From NCBI GenBank assembly GCA_949743265.1, contig CATJSX010000193.1, forward strand, positions 1 to 64,000: a stretch of DNA of 64,000 bases. The letters run 5' to 3'. Source of the stretch: an uncultured Peptococcaceae bacterium (lineage in GTDB: Bacteria > Bacillota > Peptococcia > Peptococcales > Peptococcaceae). The translations under genes were made by a program, and so were the position numbers. Under the pieces are notes generated by a model that was not told where the DNA came from, made no database searches, and saw nothing but the letters and a program-made list of their open reading frames with translations. How positions within the stretch are numbered: position 1 is the stretch's first letter; each line of letters begins with the position of its first letter. Positions 8,446 to 16,545 of this stretch are shown here, piece after piece.

Positions 8446-9540
8446 ATGAAGATAGAAGGTCAAATACGCATTCCCTCCGGTTGTGCCATTGCAGCCGTTA
8501 TTTCCAAAGACGGCAAGCGATTTTCTGGCGAAATGATTACCAATGCTATGAAACCCATGCACGATCGTTCCAATGGTTTAGGCGGCGGCTTTGCCAGTTA
8601 TGGTATCTACCCAGATTATCAAGAATTTTACGCTTTGCATTTATTTTTTGATGAGCGGGCAACGCGCAAAAATTGTGAAGTTTTTTTGAAAGAACGCTTC
8701 GAAATTGTTAAATCAGAAATTATCCCCACCCGCAAAATTCCAGCAATTACTGATGAACCCATCATCTGGCGATATTTTGTTGCGCCGCTAAAATCAATGC
8801 TAGCATCAATGCAGCTTGACGAAAAAGAATTTGTCGCCCAAACGGTAATGAAAATCAATACCGAAATGAAAGGCGCTTATGTATTTTCCAGCGGCAAAAA
8901 TATGGGAACATTCAAAGCGGTAGGTTTTCCCGAAGATGTTAGCAGATTTTACCAATTAGAAGAATACGAAGGCTATTCATGGACGGCGCACGGGCGTTAT
9001 CCAACCAATACGCCGGGTTGGTGGGGTGGTGCTCATCCATTTACACTCTTAGATTATTCTATTGTACATAACGGCGAAATTTCATCTTATGACGCCAATC
9101 GCCGTTTTATCGAAATGTTTGGCTATAAATGCTCACTACAAACGGATACGGAAGTGGTTACTTATATTTTAGATTATCTCATTCGCGTTCAAGGATTAAC
9201 ACTTCAAGAAGCCGCCAGCGTCATTGCAGCGCCTTTTTGGAGCACCATTGAAGGCAAAACCAGCGCCGAAGAACGACAAAAGCTCCTTTATCTGCGTACA
9301 ATTTTTTCCAGTTTATTGATCACTGGACCATTTTCCATCATTTTAGGCTTTGAAGATGGACTAATGGCTTTGAACGACCGGCTGAAACTTCGTTCAATGG
9401 TCATTGGCGAAAAAGATGACAAAGTATTCATTGCCAGTGAAGAAGCCGCTATTCGCGCTATGGCGCCTGATGCCGAAAATATCTGGGCGCCTGCTGGCGG
9501 AGAGGCAGTTATTATTTCTATAAAGGACGGTGCTTATTGA
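8446..9540 (+). CDS. Glutamate synthase glutamine-amidotransferase domain protein
   Basis: A class II glutamine amidotransferase as a separate 364-residue polypeptide, equivalent to the N-terminal domain of GltB. It releases ammonia from glutamine for the synthase. The start at 8446 follows AGGCAGG; the probable nucleophile is the early Cys (residue 13, in PSGCAIAAV). The amidotransferase signature follows: RSNGLGGGFASYGIYP, then HGRYPTNTPGWWGGAHPF and IVHNGEISSYDANR. A longer reading frame from 8356 runs through the terminator hairpin and is rejected. Its stop overlaps the next start (TGATG at 9538-9542), so the synthase parts are co-translated. Confidence 0.88.
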   Translation: MKIEGQIRIPSGCAIAAVISKDGKRFSGEMITNAMKPMHDRSNGLGGGFASYGIYPDYQEFYALHLFFDERATRKNCEVFLKERFEIVKSEIIPTRKIPAITDEPIIWRYFVAPLKSMLASMQLDEKEFVAQTVMKINTEMKGAYVFSSGKNMGTFKAVGFPEDVSRFYQLEEYEGYSWTAHGRYPTNTPGWWGGAHPFTLLDYSIVHNGEISSYDANRRFIEMFGYKCSLQTDTEVVTYILDYLIRVQGLTLQEAASVIAAPFWSTIEGKTSAEERQKLLYLRTIFSSLLITGPFSIILGFEDGLMALNDRLKLRSMVIGEKDDKVFIASEEAAIRAMAPDAENIWAPAGGEAVIISIKDGAY

Positions 9541-11045
9541 TGAGCGTAGCATTTATTTATCCTGAATTCGAAGTGATACGTCATACCGACCGCTGCACGA
9601 ATTGCAAAATCTGTGTGCAACAGTGTGCCAGCGGCGTGCATATTTTCGATGTCAAAAACGACAGACTAACTACTGACGATAGCCGTTGTATCGACTGTCA
9701 GCGCTGCGTTTCCTTTTGTCCAAGCCAAGCGCTTAAAATCGTCAAAAGCGATTGCGCCTTACGCGAAAACGCCAACTGGAAAAGCGATACTATCAAAGAA
9801 ATTTACAAACAAGCCAATAGCGGCGGCGTATTACTTTCTTCTATGGGCGCACCTAAAACATTGCCGGTTTATTGGGATAAACTTTTGCTCAACGCGTCCC
9901 AAGTAACCAATCCTTCCATTGATCCTTTGCGAGAGCCTATGGAAACACGCGTATTTTTAGGCAAAAAACCAGAAAAAATTGCTCGCGATACGCGGGGAAA
10001 ATTGATTTGCCAATTGCCGCCGCAACTAGAATTGGCTATGCCTATTATATTTTCAGCCATGAGTTATGGCTCTATCAGTTATAATGCTCACGCCGCTTTA
10101 GCTAAAGCCGCCACTGAATTAGGTATTCTTTACAATACTGGCGAAGGCGGATTACACGAAGATTTTTATGCTTACGGGCAAAATACTATCGTGCAAGTAG
10201 CGTCTGGTCGTTTTGGCGTTCACGAAGCCTATTTAAAAGCTGGTGCCGCTATCGAAATCAAAATCGGACAAGGTGCAAAACCGGGTATTGGCGGACATCT
10301 ACCGGGTACAAAAATTGTTGGCGATGTTTCCCGTACGCGTATGATTCCCGAAGGCTCCGACGCTATTTCGCCAGCACCTCATCACGATATCTATTCTATC
10401 GAAGATTTACGTCAGCTGGTCTATTCACTAAAAGAAACGACCGAATATCAAAAACCGGTTATTGTTAAAGTAGCCGCCGTTCACAATATCGCCGCTATTG
10501 CTAGCGGCATCGCCCGAAGCGGCGCTGACATTATCGCTATTGATGGTTATCGCGGCGGCACTGGTGCTGCGCCTACCAGAATCCGCGACCATGTGGGAAT
10601 CCCTATTGAACTGGCTTTAGCGGCTGTAGATCAGCGGTTGCGTGATGAAGGTATTCGCAATCAAGTCTCACTCATTGTTGGCGGCAGTATTCGCAGCTCG
10701 GCAGACGTTGTAAAAGCCATCGCCTTGGGCGCGGACGCTTGCTATATAGCGACAGCAGCGCTTTTGGCATTAGGCTGCCATCTTTGCCGCAGCTGTCAAA
10801 GCGGTAATTGCAGCTGGGGCATTGCGACACAGCGTCCAGAATTAGTCAAACGACTTGATCCCGAACAAGGCAGTCAACGATTGATCAATCTGCTGACTGC
10901 TTGGCAACATGAAATTAAAGAATTGATGGGCGGTATGGGAATCAATTCCATCGAAGCCTTGCGAGGTAATCGCCTAATGCTGCGCGGTTTGGGACTAACA
11001 GAAAAAGAGTTGACTATTTTAGGCGTTGCCCATGCTGGCGAATAA
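9540..11045 (+). CDS. Glutamate synthase FMN domain protein with ferredoxin-like N-terminus
   Basis: The central synthase domain of GltB as its own 501-residue protein. Residues about 15-65 hold two ferredoxin-type clusters (CTNCKICVQQC and CIDCQRCVSFC). The FMN/2-oxoglutarate barrel follows (FSAMSYGSISYNAHAAL, GEGGLHED, KIGQGAKPGIGGHLPG, and IDGYRGGTGAAP). A CHLCRSCQSGNC motif near the end matches the 3Fe-4S site. It makes two glutamates from 2-oxoglutarate and glutamine-derived ammonia. No GltD (NADPH) subunit is present, so the ferredoxin domain probably receives electrons directly. The ATG at 9540 with AAGGACGG upstream is preferred over the TTG at 9537. Confidence 0.9.
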   Translation: MSVAFIYPEFEVIRHTDRCTNCKICVQQCASGVHIFDVKNDRLTTDDSRCIDCQRCVSFCPSQALKIVKSDCALRENANWKSDTIKEIYKQANSGGVLLSSMGAPKTLPVYWDKLLLNASQVTNPSIDPLREPMETRVFLGKKPEKIARDTRGKLICQLPPQLELAMPIIFSAMSYGSISYNAHAALAKAATELGILYNTGEGGLHEDFYAYGQNTIVQVASGRFGVHEAYLKAGAAIEIKIGQGAKPGIGGHLPGTKIVGDVSRTRMIPEGSDAISPAPHHDIYSIEDLRQLVYSLKETTEYQKPVIVKVAAVHNIAAIASGIARSGADIIAIDGYRGGTGAAPTRIRDHVGIPIELALAAVDQRLRDEGIRNQVSLIVGGSIRSSADVVKAIALGADACYIATAALLALGCHLCRSCQSGNCSWGIATQRPELVKRLDPEQGSQRLINLLTAWQHEIKELMGGMGINSIEALRGNRLMLRGLGLTEKELTILGVAHAGE

Positions 11046-11080
11046 ATACTCTGGTGGAAGTTTTGGAGGTGTAGTATAAT

Positions 11081-11803
11081 ATGAAATCAATCAAGGTAAC
11101 CCATATGAATCACCAAACATTAAACGATCAGTTGCGTCAAGTTGAAGGCGACTGCATTCTTGAGGGGTGTTGTGGTCAACGTTTTATTGCTGCCGGAATG
11201 TCAGAACGTGCCATTACAATTAACGGCATTCCCGGCAATGCGCTAGGCGCTTATTTAAACGGCGCTGTTATTACGGTTAACGCCAATGCTCAGGACGCGG
11301 TTGGCGACACTATGAACGAAGGTAAAATAATCGTTCATGGCAATATTGGCGACGCTGCCGGTTATGCTATGCGCGGTGGCAAGATTTATATCAAAGGCAA
11401 CGCCGGCTATCGCGCAGGTATTCATATGAAAGCATATAAAGAAAAAATCCCGCTGATGATTATCGGCGGTTCAGCAGGTAGCTTTCTCGGCGAATATCAA
11501 GCGGGCGGCATTATCATCGTACTAGGTCTGCTTACACAAAACAAACGTATTGTAGGCAATTTTCCTTGTACTGGTATGCATGGCGGCAAAATGTTTTTGC
11601 GAGGCGAATGCCTTGATATCAATTTTCCCCGCCAAGTTACTGCTAAATTAGCTGATGATAACGATCGTGACGAATTAAAAACATACCTTGACGAGTATTG
11701 CTTATTATTCGGCTATGATCTTGAAGAAATTTTGAATGCGCCTTTTACTGTGGTTATACCGGATAGCAAAAATCCTTATCAACAAATGTATGTCGCCAAT
11801 TAA
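11081..11803 (+). CDS. Glutamate synthase GXGXG domain protein
   Basis: A 240-residue right-handed beta-helix protein equivalent to the C-terminal GXGXG domain of GltB. This domain is structural and helps align the amidotransferase and synthase sites. Repeated G-x-x-G-x-x-M/L turns are visible (GNALGAYLNG, QDAVGDTMNEG, GDAAGYAMRGG, AGYRAGIHMK). It is the third piece of the split synthase, between the FMN protein and glutamine synthetase. A GGAGGTG ribosome binding site lies upstream. The split is like that of archaeal glutamate synthases. Confidence 0.88.
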   Translation: MKSIKVTHMNHQTLNDQLRQVEGDCILEGCCGQRFIAAGMSERAITINGIPGNALGAYLNGAVITVNANAQDAVGDTMNEGKIIVHGNIGDAAGYAMRGGKIYIKGNAGYRAGIHMKAYKEKIPLMIIGGSAGSFLGEYQAGGIIIVLGLLTQNKRIVGNFPCTGMHGGKMFLRGECLDINFPRQVTAKLADDNDRDELKTYLDEYCLLFGYDLEEILNAPFTVVIPDSKNPYQQMYVAN

Positions 11804-11818
11804 AAGAAAGTAGGTCAC

Positions 11819-13033
11819 ATGATGAAGTATTCGCCACAAGAAGTTCTCCAATACGTCCAAGAGGACGATGTAAAATTTATTCGTTTGGCATTCTGCGATG
11901 TTTTCGGCAAACAAAAAAATATTTCCATTATGCCGCATGAACTCTCTCGCGCTTTTAACTATGGAATTGCTATCGATGGCTCTGCTATTGTTGGTTTTGG
12001 TGACGAAACCCATTCTGATCTTTTGCTGTATCCAGACGCTGCCACGCTATCGCTGTTGCCATGGCGACCGGAACACGGCAAAGTAGTTCGTATGTTCACC
12101 AGTATTCACTATCCCAACGGCAAACTATTCGAAGGCGATACGCGCAGTTTATTAAAAACGGCAGTCGCCGAAGCGCAAAAAAAAGGTTGTCATTTTTCTT
12201 TTGGTGCAGAGCAGGAATTTTATCTTTTTATGCTGGATACCAACGGTAAACCAACAAAAATCCCTTATGACGAAGCCGGCTATATGGACGTTGCTCCCGA
12301 TGACAAAGGTGAAAATATCCGCCGCGAAATATGTCTAACATTGGAACAAATGGGAATTCTGCCAGAAAGTTCCCATCACGAAGAAGGTCCGGGACAAAAT
12401 GAAATTGATTTTCGCTATTCTGATGCCCTTGCCGCTGCCGACAACGCGCTAACTTTTCAAACGATTGTCAAAACCGTCGCTCGCCAAAACGGTCTCTATG
12501 CTGATTTTGGCGCCAAGCCTTTAGCTAATGCGCCGGGCAATGGTTTTCACATCAATATGTCGGTCAAAGCTGACCATGATGCTGATTATCTATATCCCAT
12601 GATTAGCGGTATTTTGGATAAAATCTGCGACATGACACTCTTCTTAAATCCAACAGAAAATTCTTATCAGCGTTTTGGCAGCAATAAAGCGCCAAGCTAC
12701 GTTTCATGGTCCAGCGAAAATCGCTCTCAGCTGGTAAGAATTCCAGCGGCAACGGGAGAATACCGGCGAGCAGAACTGCGTTCTCCCGATCCAACAGCGA
12801 ATCCTTATCTAGCTTTTGCCTTATTGATTTACGCTGGTCTCTATGGTATAGCAAACCAATTGCCTTTACCAAAAGCGGCAGATTTTAACCTCTACAAAGC
12901 CGACGCCGCAACGCTGGCGCAATTCACACCATTGCCGCGCAGCCTAGCAGAAGCTTGTCGTTTTGCCGCTAAAAGTGATTTTATCAGCCAATATCTGCCT
13001 GCTGCCATTCTTAATATTTATTGTCGTCAATAA
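11819..13033 (+). CDS. glnA: Type I glutamine synthetase
   Basis: Converts glutamate, ammonia and ATP to glutamine. The 404-residue protein is a little shorter than the usual ~440. N-terminal beta-grasp domain: KFIRLAFCDVFGKQKNISI. Catalytic features: FGAEQEFYLF, HHEEGPGQNEIDF, the NGFHINMS histidine loop, NSYQRFG and RSPDPTANPYLAFALLIYAG. The usual C-terminal adenylylation segment is not evident. It is 15 bases from the GXGXG gene and in one operon with the complete glutamate synthase, so the operon encodes a full GS-GOGAT cycle. Start codons ATG ATG at 11819/11822 follow AGAAAGTAGG. Confidence 0.92.
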   Translation: MMKYSPQEVLQYVQEDDVKFIRLAFCDVFGKQKNISIMPHELSRAFNYGIAIDGSAIVGFGDETHSDLLLYPDAATLSLLPWRPEHGKVVRMFTSIHYPNGKLFEGDTRSLLKTAVAEAQKKGCHFSFGAEQEFYLFMLDTNGKPTKIPYDEAGYMDVAPDDKGENIRREICLTLEQMGILPESSHHEEGPGQNEIDFRYSDALAAADNALTFQTIVKTVARQNGLYADFGAKPLANAPGNGFHINMSVKADHDADYLYPMISGILDKICDMTLFLNPTENSYQRFGSNKAPSYVSWSSENRSQLVRIPAATGEYRRAELRSPDPTANPYLAFALLIYAGLYGIANQLPLPKAADFNLYKADAATLAQFTPLPRSLAEACRFAAKSDFISQYLPAAILNIYCRQ

Positions 13034-13066
13034 ATTATTGATCACTCGCCAAAAGGAGGACGCGGA

Positions 13067-13651
13067 ATGGATTTGCAGGAACGACTTTACAGTGTGTTGC
13101 TTGTTTCAGCAGCGGAAAATTTTAATATCGCCTTAACCGCTTTACTTCCCGAAGCGCTTTATTCGCCGCTGCATATTGTTTCCAGCGTGAGTGCCGCTAA
13201 AAGAGCCATTTATGAACGTTCTTTTGACTATGTCATTATCAATGCGCCACTAGCCGATGAATTTGGCACGCGTTTTGCTATTGATACTTGCCATACGCAA
13301 GGAACAATCGTTTTGCTTTTGGTAAAAAGTGAACTTCACGCTGAAATTCATGATAAAGTAGTCAAATACGGCGTTTTCACCTTGCCTAAACCCATCTCAA
13401 AAACTACGGTTGCTTTAGCGCTCAACTGGATGGCAAGCGCTAGGGAACGGCTGCGAAAATTTGAAAAAACGACCTTGTCGCTTGAAGAAAAAATGGAAGA
13501 AATCCGTGTCGTCAATCGTGCCAAATGGCTATTGATTAGCGAGCTAAAAATGAATGAACCGGACGCTCATCGCTACATCGGTAAACAAGCAATGGATCGC
13601 TGTATTTCCAAACGGGAAGTAGCAGAAGAAATCATCAAAACTTATTTGTAA
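13067..13651 (+). CDS. ANTAR-domain RNA-binding regulator with pseudo-receiver
   Basis: A 194-residue regulator. Residues 8-120 have a response-regulator fold, but the phosphoacceptor Asp is replaced by Asn59 (VIINAPLAD) and the acidic pair after strand 1 is missing (LLVSAAEN). The KPI lysine region remains. A coiled coil (125-145) leads to a C-terminal ANTAR domain (RAKWLLISELKMNEPDAHRY, then AMDRCISKREVAEEII). ANTAR proteins bind pairs of six-base RNA loops and stop terminator formation. This gene closes the GS-GOGAT operon, and the operon leader has a matching structure, so autoregulation by antitermination is likely. The lost Asp suggests control by something other than phosphorylation. 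Confidence 0.88.
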   Translation: MDLQERLYSVLLVSAAENFNIALTALLPEALYSPLHIVSSVSAAKRAIYERSFDYVIINAPLADEFGTRFAIDTCHTQGTIVLLLVKSELHAEIHDKVVKYGVFTLPKPISKTTVALALNWMASARERLRKFEKTTLSLEEKMEEIRVVNRAKWLLISELKMNEPDAHRYIGKQAMDRCISKREVAEEIIKTYL

Positions 13652-13717
13652 AAAAATATTTGGTAAGCAAACAAAATAAAACGGCTAATCTTTCTTCTTG
13701 TCCAAATTACCAATAAA

Positions 13718-13774
13718 AAAACTTCCTAACCGATGCAAGCAAGGTTGTGCTATTCTGGTTAGGAAGTTTTTTTA
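13718..13774 (+). terminator. Terminator of the nitrogen operon
   Basis: A 12-base perfect stem (AACTTCCTAACC / GGTTAGGAAGTT) ending in seven T. A's on the other side make it usable in both directions between convergent operons. Confidence 0.9.
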
Positions 13775-13830
13775 TTCTCATCAGTTTATGGTTTCGCTTG
13801 TATTGGCTTAACCATTTCTCATGAGATTTT

Positions 13831-14061
13831 TTATTGTACAATTTCAATCGTTACTCGTTTATTCTCTTTTGTCGCAGCAGCTTTGGCGACTGTGCGAATC
13901 GCTTTGGCGATTCGTCCCTGCTTGCCGATTACTTTTCCCATATCTTCCGGCGCTACACGCAACTCAATGGCAATATTTTTACCTTCTTCAACGGCATTCA
14001 CACGAACGTCTTCTGGATGATCAACCAAAGACTTGACCAAATACTCGACCAAAGTTACCAT
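13831..14061 (-). CDS. khpA: KH-domain RNA-binding protein KhpA
   Basis: A 76-residue single KH-domain protein (YlqC/KhpA). The VIGKQGRIAKAIRTVAKAA segment contains the GxxG RNA-contacting loop. In Firmicutes it pairs with KhpB/Jag and influences cell-wall synthesis and RNA metabolism. It sits after rpsP in the conserved ffh-rpsP-khpA order. I place the start at the ATG at 14061 (MVTLVEYLVKSLVD), preceded by AGGCAGGGA, not the in-frame GTG at 14082. Confidence 0.92.
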   Translation of the reverse strand: MVTLVEYLVKSLVDHPEDVRVNAVEEGKNIAIELRVAPEDMGKVIGKQGRIAKAIRTVAKAAATKENKRVTIEIVQ

Positions 14062-14136
14062 AAATAATCCCTGCCTTATCACAACAAAAGACTGCTGCCA
14101 AAAATTTTGCTTTTGCAGCAGCCCTCTTTTCGCTTA

Positions 14137-14382
14137 TTATTTAGAAACGCCAGCTTTTTTGAAAATAGATCTTACGGTATCAGATGGCTGTGCGCCTGTA
14201 GCTAACCATTTTTTAGCTTTTTCAGCGTCTACTTCAATAGAAGCAGGGTTGGTATTAGGATTATAAGTGCCGACTTCGTCAATAAAACGACCGTCTCTAG
14301 GAGCGCGGGAATCAGCAACGACAATACGATAAAATGGGTTTTTCTTTGCGCCCATTCTTTTTAATCTGATTTTTGTAGCCAT
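14137..14382 (-). CDS. rpsP: 30S ribosomal protein S16
   Basis: An 81-residue ribosomal protein ([20 protein letters not shown] is the family's invariant start; [13 protein letters not shown] follows). The ATG at 14382 is chosen because AAGGAGGTG lies 8 bases upstream. It is co-transcribed with ffh upstream and khpA downstream. Confidence 0.97.
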   Translation of the reverse strand: MATKIRLKRMGAKKNPFYRIVVADSRAPRDGRFIDEVGTYNPNTNPASIEVDAEKAKKWLATGAQPSDTVRSIFKKAGVSK

Positions 14383-14416
14383 GATCAATTCACCTCCTTA
14401 ACAGAATCTTTTATTT

Positions 14417-15760
14417 CTAAAAGAACGGAAATTTGAATTTCCCTTTTTTCGCTTTTTTACTATTGGCTTTCTGAGTAAACTGTTTCATCAATCCTTGCGC
14501 TTGTTCAAACTGTTTCAGCAAACGATTAACATCTTGAACTTTAACGCCGCTGCCAGCGGCAATGCGTTTGCGGCGACTGCCGTTAATAATCTTCGTATTG
14601 CGCCTTTCTTCCGGCGTCATGGACAAAATAATAGCTTTAGAACGTGCCAACTCTTTTTCCGGCATTTCAATGTCCTTGAGCTTATTTTTGCTAAACCCCG
14701 GCAACATTTCCAACATAGAATCAATGGAACCCATATTTTTCATCTGCTCAATCTGCTGTAAATAATCCTCCAGCGTAAATTCCGCTTTGAGCAGTTTTTT
14801 CTGCATTTCTTCTGCATTTTTAGCGTCAAAACTTTCCTGCGCTTTTTCAATCAGCGTCAGCACATCACCCATGCCCAAAATCCGTGAAGCCATACGCTCA
14901 GGATAAAAAGGTTCTAAAGCGTCCAGCTTTTCCCCCATACCGGCAAATTTGATGGGCTTGCCAGTGATTGATTTGACTGACAGCGCAGCGCCGCCTCGGG
15001 TATCGCCATCCAACTTAGTCAGTACAACACCGCTAATATCCAAAAGTTCATTAAAACTTTCGGCAACATTGACCGCATCTTGTCCAGTCATAGCGTCAAC
15101 AACCAGCAAAATTTCCTGCGGCTCCACTGCCGATTTAATCTGCTTCAATTCCTCCATCAACGCTTCGTCAATATGCAGCCGACCAGCAGTATCCAAAATC
15201 ACCACATCATTATTGTTTTTCTGTGCATGAGCAATAGCCTGCTGTGCGATATCTACTGGCGACATCTGATCACCTAACGTAAATACTGGCAGCTCCAACT
15301 GTTCACCCAAAACTTGTAGCTGTTTAATCGCCGCCGGACGATAAATATCACAAGCGACTAACAATGGACGTTTATTCTGTTTTTTCAAGAGCTTACCCAA
15401 TTTACCAGTAGTTGTCGTTTTACCAGATCCTTGCAAGCCAACCATCATGATCACGCTGGGCGGCTTAGGTGCAAACACCAGCTTGCTCTGCGTACCACCC
15501 ATCAGCTCAGTCAGTTCATCATGAACAATCTTAATAACCTGCTGCGCTGGCGTTAAACTCTCCATCACCGCTTCGCCGACGGCGCGAGTATTGATATTGT
15601 CGATAAACTGTTTAACGACTTTATAATTGACATCAGCCTCTAAAAGAGCTACCTTAACTTCACGCAAAACAGCTTTTAAATCTTTTTCGGTAATTTTGCC
15701 CTGCCCTTTCATGCGCTTAAAAATATCCTGCAGCTTATCACCTAATCCATCAAAAGCCAT
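14417..15760 (-). CDS. ffh: Signal recognition particle GTPase Ffh
   Basis: A 447-residue SRP54 protein that delivers nascent membrane proteins to the translocon. N domain at residues 1-90; G domain with VGLQGSGKTTTTGKL (P loop), DTAGR and TKLDGDTRGGAAL; methionine-rich M domain from about 300 (QIEQMKNMGSIDSMLEMLPG, SGVKVQDVNRLLKQFEQ). The RBS AAGGAGGT precedes the ATG. It is second in the ylxM-ffh-rpsP-khpA operon. Confidence 0.97.
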   Translation of the reverse strand: MAFDGLGDKLQDIFKRMKGQGKITEKDLKAVLREVKVALLEADVNYKVVKQFIDNINTRAVGEAVMESLTPAQQVIKIVHDELTELMGGTQSKLVFAPKPPSVIMMVGLQGSGKTTTTGKLGKLLKKQNKRPLLVACDIYRPAAIKQLQVLGEQLELPVFTLGDQMSPVDIAQQAIAHAQKNNNDVVILDTAGRLHIDEALMEELKQIKSAVEPQEILLVVDAMTGQDAVNVAESFNELLDISGVVLTKLDGDTRGGAALSVKSITGKPIKFAGMGEKLDALEPFYPERMASRILGMGDVLTLIEKAQESFDAKNAEEMQKKLLKAEFTLEDYLQQIEQMKNMGSIDSMLEMLPGFSKNKLKDIEMPEKELARSKAIILSMTPEERRNTKIINGSRRKRIAAGSGVKVQDVNRLLKQFEQAQGLMKQFTQKANSKKAKKGKFKFPFF

Positions 15761-15784
15761 ATTGTACCTCCTTCGCGCCGCTTG

Positions 15785-16129
15785 TTATTGATTGAGCTTT
15801 TCCAAAAGCTCAGCTATTTCTTGTTTAATTGCCTCGTCAAGAACCGCTCTTTCGACAACCCTCTGCAAACGAACCACTGCTTCTTGACGGGCGTTTTCTG
15901 CTTTGAGTAAATGGAGCTTTTGTTCATATTCCTCCAAAGCATTTTCTGTCCGCTTGATAACGTCAAAAACTGCCTGCCTAGAAATAGCCGTTTCTTCGGC
16001 AATCTCACCCAAAGACAAATCACATTGATGATAAAGGTCAAACATCGTTTGTTGTTTTTCAGTCAACAGCGGGCGGTAGAGATCAAACAATCTGGCTAAA
16101 TAAGCCCGCCTTTCTATCATGTCTGTCAT
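15785..16129 (-). CDS. ylxM: YlxM family helix-turn-helix protein
   Basis: A 114-residue UPF0122/YlxM protein with a sigma-70 region-4-like helix-turn-helix (LSLGEIAEETAISRQAVFDVIKRTE). It is almost always encoded just before ffh and is linked to SRP function. The ATG at 16129 has AGGAGGGC 7 bases upstream. It is the first gene of the operon and lies 24 bases before ffh. Confidence 0.92.
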   Translation of the reverse strand: MTDMIERRAYLARLFDLYRPLLTEKQQTMFDLYHQCDLSLGEIAEETAISRQAVFDVIKRTENALEEYEQKLHLLKAENARQEAVVRLQRVVERAVLDEAIKQEIAELLEKLNQ

Positions 16130-16143
16130 CTTTTTGCCCTCCT

Positions 16144-16163
16144 GTTAAGTAAAAATACTTAAC
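16144..16163. repeat. Palindrome at the 5' end of the ylxM operon transcript
   Basis: A perfect 8-base inverted repeat, GTTAAGTA-aaaa-TACTTAAC, lies within about 4 bases of the predicted transcription start and just before the ylxM RBS. It would form a 5'-terminal mRNA hairpin or serve as an operator. Confidence 0.5.
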
Positions 16164-16173
16164 AACCTTTGTT

Positions 16174-16202
16174 AGTGTACAAAAAAAAATGCTGTTTGTC
16201 AA
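16174..16202 (-). promoter_or_regulatory. Promoter of the ylxM-ffh-rpsP-khpA operon
   Basis: On the minus strand, TTGACA (16202-16197), a 17-base spacer and TACACT (16179-16174). Confidence 0.75.
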
Positions 16203-16230
16203 GCAAAACATCTTAACATCAGCATTTTTT
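16182..16230 (-). terminator. Terminator overlapping the ylxM promoter
   Basis: AAAAAATGCTG and CAGCATTTTTTTTT pair across a 25-base loop, ending the transcript of the upstream minus-strand gene. The right arm and T run lie inside the spacer of the ylxM promoter, so the two elements share sequence. Confidence 0.55.
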
Positions 16231-16243
16231 CACCACTATAGTT

Positions 16244-16483
16244 TTAGCCCATCATCTTAATTTTTAACAAAGAAATTCCTTCCAGCAAATCGTCTTGATT
16301 TTCTCGACTGATTTGCTTGATCCGCTTAGAAACATTGATCAAATACCCTTCCAGCAATCTTGCTGTCTCAGCCTTCGCTCTGGGCGACGTTTTGCGAAAA
16401 GCCGCCAATTCCAAAAGCACTCCGTCAAGTTGCTGATATAAATCGTTCAGTTTGCCCTCCAGTTGTTGAATATTTTCTGCCAC
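16244..16483 (-). CDS. Small coiled-coil protein, unknown function
   Basis: A 79-residue, almost wholly helical protein with no recognised family. Heptad-like leucines run through IQQLEGKLNDLYQQLDGVLLEL and again through VSKRIKQISRENQDDLLEGI. I place the start at the GTG at 16483, because GGAGG lies 8 bases upstream; an earlier in-frame GTG at 16492 overlaps that site. It is 62 bases downstream of the flagellin methylase and probably in its transcript, so a flagellar chaperone-type role (FlgN/FliT-like) is conceivable but not shown. Confidence 0.6.
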   Translation of the reverse strand: MAENIQQLEGKLNDLYQQLDGVLLELAAFRKTSPRAKAETARLLEGYLINVSKRIKQISRENQDDLLEGISLLKIKMMG

Positions 16484-16545
16484 TGTGAACACCTCCTGTG
16501 ATTATGTATATTCATCACAGATTGTCTTGTTGACGAAAAATTATT

